DNA from: Desulfonema magnum
Lineage (GTDB): Bacteria > Desulfobacterota > Desulfobacteria > Desulfobacterales > 4be13
NCBI RefSeq assembly: GCF_017377395.1
Contig: NZ_CP061800.1
Location: forward strand, 5,973,633 to 6,037,632
DNA: 64,000 nt
Reading direction: 5' to 3'
The notes beneath the pieces are model-generated. The model saw only the letters and a program-made list of their open reading frames with translations. It did not search any database and was not told the DNA's origin. Each line of letters begins with the position of its first letter. Position 1 is the first letter of the stretch. Made by a program: the position numbers and the translations under genes. Below are positions 1-7,552 of the stretch, in pieces.

Positions 1-282
1 CAATAGCGATCTAACTTCATAATTTACAACTGTCAAACATGAGCGGCTTTACAGGAGCATTGAGACATGCCTGATATCAGACAAGACAATCTGACATTAA
101 ATTCTGGCTCTTTGGTAATCTGCGTTAAAAACAGTATATCCTTTAATAACAGAATATTATGAATTTGTCCGGCATAGGTGCCGACGTTTTTTATAATATG
201 TAAATTCAGTATGTTATGTCAAATATGCTTTTTGCCTTTTTAATGCGGAAAAATTTTCGCGCATTTTTAAATGCCGTAAAAT

Positions 283-2115
283 ATGATATCCTTCCGTTTT
301 AATTTAATAAAAGCTTTAACAAGAATTATCGGAGAGCCTAAATTCTTTCGGACGGACTGCAAAATGAAGCGTGAACCGACGCGGGCGATTTCTTCCGCTC
401 CAATCAAATCTGACACATCAAATATAGACTTAAAGCGATATCGCAAGGTGCGCTGGTTTTTCGCAAAAGTTTTTTTACAAGCCATTTGGTGGGACCTCAT
501 CCTCAACCGTCCGATACTTCGTGTGTTTCGCACTCCGCCGCTGCCCCGCTGGAGAGCCATTGCCCGGAATTATCGCAAACTGGCATTAGAGATGGGGGGC
601 GTGCTGATTAAGCTGGGCCAGTTTCTCAGTATCCGCGTTGATATTCTGCCGAGCGAAGTCATCCAGGAATTAAAAGGTCTGCAAGATGAAGTTCCGCCAG
701 AAAACTTAGAAGATATCATCGCACAAATTGAAGCGGATTTTGGGTGCCCGCTTTCCGAAATATTTGAATGGTTCTCACCCATTCCGCTGGGATCGGCTTC
801 TCTGGCCCAGGCGCATGAGGTCCGGGTTGTCTCGGGTGAGGAACTCGTGGTCAAGGTGCTGCGTCCCAGGGTTGATGTGCTGGTGGAAACGGACCTGAAG
901 GCAATTGTGCTGGCCTTGGGCTGGCTAAAATGTTACAAAAGTATCCGCGAGCGGGTTGATCTGGATTGGCTTGCTGAAGAATTTACACTTGTCACCCGCA
1001 GAGAATTGGATTTTGAAGCTGAGGCGCTGAACGCGGAGCGTCTTGCCGACGATTTTGCCGACGATACCGAGGTCTGTTTTCCCAAAGTGCATTGGGAGTA
1101 TTGTGCGCCCCGGATTCTGGCGATGGAACATGTGGGCTATCTCAAAATCGGAGATTTGGAAGCCATTGAAGCCGCGGGAATCAGCCGTGTCAAGGTTGCT
1201 GACAAACTCTATGATGTCTATATGCGCCAGGTATTTGAAACGCATTTTGTGCATGTTGACCCCCATCCGGGGAATCTTTTTGTCAGACCTCTGCCGCATC
1301 CGGACGAAATCGAAGCCGGCATAACAGACTTCGGGCCCGGGGATGTTGTTCCTTATAAGCCGGATCGTCCTTTTCAACTCGTGTTTGTTGATTTTGGCAT
1401 GTCCGTCAAGATTCCTGAACGATTACAGACATCGCTGCGAGAGTACGCCATCGGCGTGGGAACACACGATGCCCGTAAAATTGTCCAATCGCTTGTGAAG
1501 GCGGGCGCGTTGCTGGAAGGTGCGGATCTGAACCGCCTTGAACAAGCCCATGAAACATTATTCAGGCATTTGTGGGGCGTGCGTGTTGGAAAGATGCGGG
1601 ATGTCGCGCTAAAAGAAGCCAGAACCTTTATAAAAGAGTATAAGGATGTCATTTATGATGAGCCTTTTCAATTTCAGGCAGACATGCTTTTTATCATGCG
1701 GGCCATTGGCATTCTTTCCGGTATGGCCGCCAACCTCTATCCGGATTTTGATGTCTGGACCAAAACAATTCCTTATGCTGAACGTTATGCAAAAGAGGAA
1801 CTGCTGAAAAACGGAAACGACTGGCTCCGGGAAGCTGTGTCACTGGGACAGCTGCTGCTCACCTTGCCAGCCAGGTTGGACAGTGTTGCAAATCAGGCGG
1901 AACAGGGGAAATTAACTATACAAACCGCTTTGTCCACAGATACCCGAAAGGCCATACAGCGATTGGAACAATCTGTCAGCCGACTCGCGTGGATGGTGTT
2001 ATCAGCAGGTTTGTTGGTTTCGGGCGTGAACCTGCATGTCGGCGACAAAAGTTTTAGCGGAATCTTAATCTTTTTGGCGATATTGGCCTTTTTATGGGGA
2101 ATAAGGAAAAAGTGA
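283..2115 (+). CDS. UbiB/AarF (ABC1) family atypical protein kinase
   Basis: The 610-residue product carries the ABC1/UbiB/ADCK kinase-like signature. A KxGQ motif (IKLGQF) lies near residue 110, an Ala-rich nucleotide loop (GSASLAQAH) near 170, and the VVKVLRP lysine follows. An LDFEAEALN ExD-type motif, the catalytic loop HVDPHPGN near 323 and a DFG (FVDFG) near 369 complete the set. Two hydrophobic C-terminal segments end in IRKK, as in membrane-tethered UbiB proteins. Family members are ATPases or kinases that support ubiquinone or isoprenoid-lipid metabolism at the membrane; the substrate here cannot be read. About 40 residues separate HVDPHPGN from DFG, longer than usual. The start is uncertain: neither ATG 283 nor the in-frame ATG 364 has a clear Shine-Dalgarno. 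The gene stands alone and is followed by a hairpin. Confidence 0.9.
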   Translation: MISFRFNLIKALTRIIGEPKFFRTDCKMKREPTRAISSAPIKSDTSNIDLKRYRKVRWFFAKVFLQAIWWDLILNRPILRVFRTPPLPRWRAIARNYRKLALEMGGVLIKLGQFLSIRVDILPSEVIQELKGLQDEVPPENLEDIIAQIEADFGCPLSEIFEWFSPIPLGSASLAQAHEVRVVSGEELVVKVLRPRVDVLVETDLKAIVLALGWLKCYKSIRERVDLDWLAEEFTLVTRRELDFEAEALNAERLADDFADDTEVCFPKVHWEYCAPRILAMEHVGYLKIGDLEAIEAAGISRVKVADKLYDVYMRQVFETHFVHVDPHPGNLFVRPLPHPDEIEAGITDFGPGDVVPYKPDRPFQLVFVDFGMSVKIPERLQTSLREYAIGVGTHDARKIVQSLVKAGALLEGADLNRLEQAHETLFRHLWGVRVGKMRDVALKEARTFIKEYKDVIYDEPFQFQADMLFIMRAIGILSGMAANLYPDFDVWTKTIPYAERYAKEELLKNGNDWLREAVSLGQLLLTLPARLDSVANQAEQGKLTIQTALSTDTRKAIQRLEQSVSRLAWMVLSAGLLVSGVNLHVGDKSFSGILIFLAILAFLWGIRKK

Positions 2116-2151
2116 GGGCACAACTATTCATGCACATTGTGGAAACAGGGA

Positions 2152-2219
2152 GGGAAAAGCTTTCGATCTGCTGATGATTTCAAAATACCTTTCTTATCCC
2201 AGATCGAAAAGCTTTTCCC
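2152..2219. terminator. Hairpin after the UbiB gene, possible terminator
   Basis: GGGAAAAGCTTTCGATCTG and its near-complement CAGATCGAAAAGCTTTTCCC face each other across about 28 nt, 36 nt after the UbiB stop. There is no clear T-tract, so it may be a repeat rather than a terminator. The ATCGAAAAG motif recurs at the ends of the element at 22259-22406. Confidence 0.4.
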
Positions 2220-2253
2220 CAATGCAAAACCAGAGCCAAGCTAAATTTTTTTT

Positions 2254-2381
2254 CCGGAGTGCAAAAATAGAGCGAAGCGGTTTTTTGCAAAACAAAGCGA
2301 AGCGGTTTTTTACACTCTATATTAAAAAAATTCCGGCAGGATGCAAAAAACCGCTTCGCTCTATTTTTGCACTCCTTTCGG
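2254..2381. repeat. GGAGTGC-headed inverted repeat
   Basis: A left arm (GGAGTGCAAAAATAGAGCGA onwards, from about 2255) pairs with a right arm ending in TATTTTTGCACTCC (to about 2375). Internal partial copies contain the GCGAAGCGGTTTTTT motif. The head GGAGTGC and the GAGCG(C/A)AGCGG core are the same as in the 65-bp array at 22.4-23.7 kb, so this is a solo inverted copy of that family. Confidence 0.7.
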
Positions 2382-2497
2382 ATGCTTCGCTTTGTTTTTG
2401 CACTGATAAAATCGAATGAATTCAAAAAATCATAAATTTCTGTCTGACGGCCATATATTTTTAAAAACACTTCAAACAAACAAAGGTTCTTAGTATT

Positions 2498-3538
2498 ATG
2501 AAGGATCTCGGCACTTGCAGAATTCTTATTGTGGATGACACAAAAACGAATATTGATGTACTCATTCAGGCACTTAAAAATACTTATAAACTCGGGGTGG
2601 CGCTCAACGGTCCCAAAGCCATTGAATATGTCAGAACAAACCAACCGGATCTGATTCTTCTGGATATCCTCATGCCTGAAATGGACGGTTTTGAGGTGTG
2701 TCAGAAACTCAAGACAAACCCTGACACCAGGGATATTCCCATCATTTTCATAACTGCTGTGGACAGTTCCGGTGAAAAAAGCAAAGGGTTTGAAATGGGA
2801 GCAGTGGATTACATCACCAAGCCTTTTGATATTACCGAAGTCAAGGCAAGGGTAAAAACCCACCTTTCTCTCAAAATTGCGCAGGAGGCCCTGAAAAATC
2901 AGAACGTCATCCTTGAACAGAAGGTCCGTGAGCGTACCAGAGAGCTTGAAGAGGCCCAGATTGAAATTCTCGAACGCCTGGAAAGAGCGGCTGAATATCG
3001 TGACGAAAAAACAGGCCGGCACATCAAACGCATCAGCGAATACTGCCGTCTGCTGGGCAAAGCAGCCGGACTCAGACCCGAAGAATGCAACCTTCTTTCT
3101 TTGGCAAGCACAATGCATGATTTGGGCAAAATCGGCATACCAGATACAATTCTTCTGAAACCGGATAAACTGACCCCGGAAGAGCGGATGATAATGGAGA
3201 CCCATACCACCATCGGAGCAAAATTATTATCCGGCAGTGAACACAGGTTTTTGAAAGAGGCGGAAATTATTGCCCTGACGCACCATGAAAAATGGGATGG
3301 CACAGGCTATCCTCACGGACTTAAAGGTGAGGATATTCCTCTGTTCGGAAGAATGTTATGTATATGCGATGTGTTTGACGCGCTGATTTCGGAACGTCCT
3401 TATAAAAAAGCCTGGCCTTTGGAAAAGACCCTTGAGGAAATTAAAGCCGGACGCGGCACACATTTTGATCCTGAGCTTGCAGATCTTTTTGTGAGGTTAG
3501 AACCTGAGTTGAGAAAAATAGTCAATGACTTGGATTAA
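2498..3538 (+). CDS. Response regulator with REC and HD-GYP domains
   Basis: The N-terminal receiver domain (about 7-125) has the acidic pair Asp13/Asp14, phospho-acceptor Asp56 in LLDILMPEMDG, and Lys108 in TKPF. A coiled-coil linker (about 128-165) leads to an HD-GYP domain. That domain has MHDLGKIGIPD (His207-Asp208), the HH of ALTHHEKW and the diagnostic GTGYP at 268-272. HD-GYP domains hydrolyse cyclic-di-GMP, so phosphorylation of REC probably gates c-di-GMP breakdown. All metal-binding motifs look intact, which predicts an active enzyme. At 346 residues the length is normal for the class. No cognate histidine kinase is adjacent. A role in switching surface-protein expression from the neighbouring adhesin locus would be speculation. 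Confidence 0.93.
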   Translation: MKDLGTCRILIVDDTKTNIDVLIQALKNTYKLGVALNGPKAIEYVRTNQPDLILLDILMPEMDGFEVCQKLKTNPDTRDIPIIFITAVDSSGEKSKGFEMGAVDYITKPFDITEVKARVKTHLSLKIAQEALKNQNVILEQKVRERTRELEEAQIEILERLERAAEYRDEKTGRHIKRISEYCRLLGKAAGLRPEECNLLSLASTMHDLGKIGIPDTILLKPDKLTPEERMIMETHTTIGAKLLSGSEHRFLKEAEIIALTHHEKWDGTGYPHGLKGEDIPLFGRMLCICDVFDALISERPYKKAWPLEKTLEEIKAGRGTHFDPELADLFVRLEPELRKIVNDLD

Positions 3539-3608
3539 TTCCTCTTCTGTGTTTTTTCGTGCTTGGAACTCGGGGACATCCGCATTCTTTTCAGATCGGA
3601 GGAATTTT

Positions 3609-4223
3609 TCATCCGGTCAGTTCTGTGCCGGACAGAATCCGTCTGATATTGTCCTTATGGCGTAAATAAATGAATAAGGTGATGATAACGGCGCATCCTG
3701 TTATTATCTCGGAATGGACAGCCTCCCATACTGCGACAGGCAGCACGGCTGCTGCTGCCAGGGAACTGACGGATACGCGGTCCTGCCAGCAGATAAACAG
3801 GATAAAGACAAGTACGGTGACAAAACATGCCATTGGCGAAATTACAAGAAAACATCCTGCCGCAGTTGCCACCCCTTTTCCGCCTTTTTTAAATTTCGTG
3901 AAAACAGGACAGAGGTGTCCTGAAAACGCAGAAAGAGATACAAGAGAGACGAAAAGTTCACCCCGCATATCATTCAGCCCTGTCATTGAAATGGCAATAT
4001 ATACCGGCACTGCCCCTTTTGAAATATCCCCGAGAAGGGTGAGCAATCCCAGCGTCGTGCCTGCAACGCGTCTCACATTTGTGGCACCAATGTTTCCGCT
4101 TCCTTTTTGGGTGATGTCTTGGGAAGTAAATATTCTGGTCAGGATAAGACCCCAGGGTACGGAACCGAGCAGATACGCGAACAGGGGAAGCAGAAAAAAT
4201 TCCAGTATTTTTAAAAATTCCAT
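3609..4223 (-). CDS. plsY: Glycerol-3-phosphate acyltransferase PlsY
   Basis: The 204-residue protein is strongly hydrophobic and has the three PlsY signatures in order: GSVPWGLILTR (about 21-31), GSGNIGATNVRR (about 42-53) and KGGKGVATAAG in the middle of the protein. PlsY transfers the acyl group of acyl-phosphate to glycerol-3-phosphate in the inner membrane, the first step of phospholipid synthesis. Length and motif spacing are typical. The gene is convergent with the HD-GYP gene, 70 bp away, and diverges from the adhesin locus across about 330 bp. No strong ribosome-binding site is seen before the ATG at 4223. The usual partner plsX is not in the window. Confidence 0.95.
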   Translation of the reverse strand: MEFLKILEFFLLPLFAYLLGSVPWGLILTRIFTSQDITQKGSGNIGATNVRRVAGTTLGLLTLLGDISKGAVPVYIAISMTGLNDMRGELFVSLVSLSAFSGHLCPVFTKFKKGGKGVATAAGCFLVISPMACFVTVLVFILFICWQDRVSVSSLAAAAVLPVAVWEAVHSEIITGCAVIITLFIYLRHKDNIRRILSGTELTG

Positions 4224-4482
4224 ATCATTTTATGAATTTTAATTTATTATAAAATTAAATATTTAATCCTTAAATAATTAAATAAACGCTCATAAAAAAA
4301 GCCGGTTTTTTCGCCCCCGGTTATGAAAATATCCTCAGATAAAAAACTCGGCTTTTCAAAATGTATCACGGTAAAATTGTATGACTTAAAAGGAGGATTG
4401 AATAATTCACTTTGGTCAGAATAACGCAATATCTGATTCATGTCAAATCTTTTAACACGCAAAAAATACTCTTTTCACCCCA
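4224..4482. other. Intergenic region, no gene recognised
   Basis: This is the AT-rich gap between plsY and the first adhesin gene. It contains a short hairpin-like stretch around 4293-4325 (AAAAAAGCCGGTTTTTTCG). An open frame on the minus strand has no recognisable homology or ribosome-binding site and was not accepted as a gene. Confidence 0.5.
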
Positions 4483-4553
4483 TTGACATATTTTTTTGTT
4501 TGTGAAAAAATAGTAAAACTTTTTTTATCAATGACAGAAGAAAAGGGGGGGCG
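4475..4553 (+). promoter_or_regulatory. Conserved upstream block of adhesin paralog 1
   Basis: CCATTGACATAT is followed by TTTGTGAAAAAA, then AAAACTTTTTTTATCAATGA and a G-rich ribosome-binding region just before ATG 4554. The same order of blocks precedes paralogs 2 and 4, and is split by a MITE before paralog 3. TTGACA at 4483-4488 is a plausible -35 box, but no convincing -10 lies at 17 nt, so the promoter is inferred from conservation only. Confidence 0.5.
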
Positions 4554-7445
4554 ATGAGAAAAATTATGCAATTTGTTATCACTGGTTTTTTGCTAATTAC
4601 CACATTTTTTCCGGCTTATGCTGACGGGACTCACCCGCGGGGCATCAATCTGGACGGTTCGCTCGGCACTGCCGGAAAGCTGAATCTGCCCGGGCCGGAT
4701 TATGACATTAAGGCCGAATACGGCCGGCAGGCCGGGACAAATCTCTTCCACAGTTTTGAGCAGTTCAATATTCATTCCAAAGAAAGCGCGACCTTCACCG
4801 GCCCGGATTCAGTTCAAAACATCATCACCCGTGTCACCGGCGGCGAAGCCTCATGGATTGACGGCAGGCTCGCCTCGGCTATTCCCAATGCTGATCTGTA
4901 TTTCCTGAACCCCGCGGGCGTGATGTTCGGGCCCGATGCGTCACTGGATTTAGGCGGCTCATTCCATGTCAGCACGGCGGATTATCTTCGTCTCGGAGAC
5001 AATGAAAAATTTTACACCAACCCTCTGGAAAGTGATGTGCTTTCGGTTGCAGCACCTGCGGCTTTTGGTTTCCTGGATAACGATATTTCACCAATCACTT
5101 TTGAAGGCAAAGGGGAAATCCCCTCGGAAACATGGGACAGAGAGGCTGCGGGCCTCGCTGTGGCCGAGGGGAAGGGCATTTCCGTGGTGGGCGGAGATAT
5201 TGAAATAAAAAACAGCACCTGCGCCCGAATCATGAAACCTGTTCCCCTGAGTGAAAACCTTGAATTTCCGTGGGTCAGCCCCCTGGGAAGTCTCAGCGCG
5301 GCCGGAGGAAATATCCGCATGGTGAGCATGTCATCTCCGGGTGAGGTCGGCATCGGAAACGAACAACAGGAACTCGGAGACGCGGCAGGAGGAAACATAA
5401 GGCTTTCTGACAAATCCCTGCTGGATGTGAGCGGAACCGGTGCAGGAAATATATTTATCCGAAGCGGGCAGTTTGTGGCAGAAAGCAGCAACATTTATGC
5501 CCGGACTTTCGGAGACAGAAACGGGGGCGGCATTGATATTCAGGCGGATAATATCTCTTTTACCGGGGGGTCGGAGATTAACAGCAATACTTATGGCAGC
5601 GGAAAGGGCGGTGACATCACGCTCAACGCCTCGGAATCCATCACCTTTTCCGGTGCGGACGATGAGAACTATGCCAGCAAAATTTTTCTTGAAACATATG
5701 GCGGCTCAGAAGATTCAGGAGATGCGGGAAACCTTGATATCAAAGCAAATGATGACATTCTTTTCTCGGATGGTGCGAGTGTTATGAGTCTCACATTCGG
5801 CGGTGGTGACTGCGGCCGCCTGAGGTTCAGAGCCGGGCATGATATCTGTTTCCAAGGTATCAGCAAAGACCCTTTTAACAATTATCTGCTCCGGAATTAT
5901 ATCGGAGATAACCCTGTGAATCCGGAGGCTGCTTCCGGCGGCGTCTTCAGTAATGTCATTTTCGGTGAGGGAAATGGCAGCGATATCGAGATGGAAGCGG
6001 ACAATATCCTGTTATCTGATTCTGCCGCGATTAATTCCACAACGTATGGCTCCGGCAATAGCGGTGATATCAGGATAAACGCAGCGGGAACTGTCACGAT
6101 CAGAGAAACAATCGGCCCGGCAAACTGGGCAATCGGAATCTTCACACAGACAATTTCACCAGGAGATGATGCCGTTAGCGGAGATGGCGGAGATATTTTT
6201 CTGGAAGCAAATGAACTGATAATTGAAGACGGGTGTTTCATCATGAGCGGAAGTACAGCCAGGTCCGGAAAAAGCGGGAAATCCGGAGATATCAGCATCC
6301 AAGTAGCTGGTGAGGTGCGTCTGTCCGGTATCAACCCTTATGGCGACTTTTATCCTGCTGGCTCTTATATTGGTACGGAGTGTACGGGAAACGGCGATAC
6401 CGGAGATATTTTCCTGGAAGCGCATACCCTGGTTCTTGAGGATGGGGGAGACATTCAGGCCGGTACTTACGGCAGCGCACCTGGCGGAAATATTCAGATT
6501 CAGGCGGACACTGTTGATATCAGAGGAAGTTCTCCTGTAAAACTTTTCAATGACAAAACAAACCTTGATCAATATACCATGCAGGATGCTGTCAGCGGGA
6601 TAAAAGCAGATGCATTAAACGGAACAGGCGATTCCGGAACCATTTGTGTCAAGGCTCGGCATATAAATCTGTCTGACAGCGGAACCATCAGCACATCAAC
6701 TGCCGTCAGCGGCAAGGCAGGAGATATAACCCTGAATGTCAGCACACTTGAGCTGGAGAACGAGGCTCTGGTTTCTTCGTCAAGCTTATCACCGGAAAAC
6801 GGGGGCGCGTCCGGCACAATTACTTTAAACACGGATTCGCTCAGATTGTCCGGAGAGAGCAAGATAACCACCGAAGCTGTGTGTACCGCAAGCGGGCAGG
6901 CAACTGACGGCAGAATCACTGTAAACGCGGGAGACATGCTTTATCTGAACAACAGCCAAATCACCACCAGCGTCAGAGGCGGAGATGGCAACGGCGGGGA
7001 TATTGAAATCAGAAAGCCGGAGACTATCACCCTGAATCACAGCAAAATCAGAGCCAACGCTTATGAAGGGAACGGCGGGAATATCCACATCACCGGGGAG
7101 CAGTTTATCCGGTCCTCGGACAGCATGGTCGAAGCTTCCTCGGAAAAAGGAATTGACGGCAATGTGAACATCGAATTTCTGAAAACAGGTCTGGACAGTG
7201 CGCTGACCATCCTCCCTGAAACTTTTCCGGACGCGGCCCGTTGGATAAAAACTCCCTGCACCGGGCGATCCGGAGAAAATGTGAGCCATTTTGTGATGAA
7301 AGGGCGGGACGCCATGCCCACCGCGTTGGATGACTGGCTGGCGAGTCCGTTACCGGATCGGCAGAAACTTCGCACCTGTCCCGGGTCAGATCAGGAGGAA
7401 GGAGATTCGGAGTTGTCTGACGGAAAAAAGAGTAATCGTGAATAA
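4554..7445 (+). CDS. Haemagglutination-domain (TPS) beta-helix protein, paralog 1
   Basis: This 963-residue protein has a signal peptide (about 1-24, cut after PAYA). It is followed by a haemagglutination-activity/TPS domain (about 25-165) with FNIHSKESATFTGP, SWIDGRLASAIPNADLYF and LNPAGVMFGP. The rest is built of short Gly/Asn/Asp/Ser-rich strands (GGDIxLxA, SGDIxI) typical of a right-handed beta-helix exoprotein. Such TpsA-like proteins are normally exported through a TpsB (FhaC/ShlB) pore, and none is encoded in this window. The start is set by the G-rich ribosome-binding stretch just upstream. It is the first of four same-strand paralogs and the most diverged in the N-terminal domain. 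The protein ends in a charged tail. Adhesion or matrix function is inferred from the family. Confidence 0.88.
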   Translation: MRKIMQFVITGFLLITTFFPAYADGTHPRGINLDGSLGTAGKLNLPGPDYDIKAEYGRQAGTNLFHSFEQFNIHSKESATFTGPDSVQNIITRVTGGEASWIDGRLASAIPNADLYFLNPAGVMFGPDASLDLGGSFHVSTADYLRLGDNEKFYTNPLESDVLSVAAPAAFGFLDNDISPITFEGKGEIPSETWDREAAGLAVAEGKGISVVGGDIEIKNSTCARIMKPVPLSENLEFPWVSPLGSLSAAGGNIRMVSMSSPGEVGIGNEQQELGDAAGGNIRLSDKSLLDVSGTGAGNIFIRSGQFVAESSNIYARTFGDRNGGGIDIQADNISFTGGSEINSNTYGSGKGGDITLNASESITFSGADDENYASKIFLETYGGSEDSGDAGNLDIKANDDILFSDGASVMSLTFGGGDCGRLRFRAGHDICFQGISKDPFNNYLLRNYIGDNPVNPEAASGGVFSNVIFGEGNGSDIEMEADNILLSDSAAINSTTYGSGNSGDIRINAAGTVTIRETIGPANWAIGIFTQTISPGDDAVSGDGGDIFLEANELIIEDGCFIMSGSTARSGKSGKSGDISIQVAGEVRLSGINPYGDFYPAGSYIGTECTGNGDTGDIFLEAHTLVLEDGGDIQAGTYGSAPGGNIQIQADTVDIRGSSPVKLFNDKTNLDQYTMQDAVSGIKADALNGTGDSGTICVKARHINLSDSGTISTSTAVSGKAGDITLNVSTLELENEALVSSSSLSPENGGASGTITLNTDSLRLSGESKITTEAVCTASGQATDGRITVNAGDMLYLNNSQITTSVRGGDGNGGDIEIRKPETITLNHSKIRANAYEGNGGNIHITGEQFIRSSDSMVEASSEKGIDGNVNIEFLKTGLDSALTILPETFPDAARWIKTPCTGRSGENVSHFVMKGRDAMPTALDDWLASPLPDRQKLRTCPGSDQEEGDSELSDGKKSNRE

Positions 7446-7473
7446 TAGAATTTACCTCTGCAAAATATGCTTT

Positions 7474-7552
7474 TCACCCCATTGAGATATCCCTGAGTTT
7501 GTGAAAAAGGAATAAAACTTTTTTTTATCAATAACAGGAGAAAGGGGAGAGT
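7474..7552 (+). promoter_or_regulatory. Conserved upstream block of adhesin paralog 2
   Basis: CCATTGAGATATCC, GTTTGTGAAAAA, AATAAAACTTTTTTTATCAA and GGAGAAAGGGGAG precede ATG 7553, in the same order as upstream of paralog 1. Each paralog may therefore be separately transcribed rather than relying only on read-through; this is inferred from conservation. Confidence 0.5.

Noticed and set aside
4247..4462. 71-codon minus-strand frame upstream of the adhesin locus
   Set aside because: No family, no ribosome-binding site, and it overlaps a likely regulatory region.
4489..4516. A sigma-70 -10 box for the adhesin genes
   Set aside because: At 17 nt from TTGACA the sequence is AAAAAT, and better A/T hexamers lie at 22-23 nt, so only the conserved block, not a defined promoter, can be claimed.
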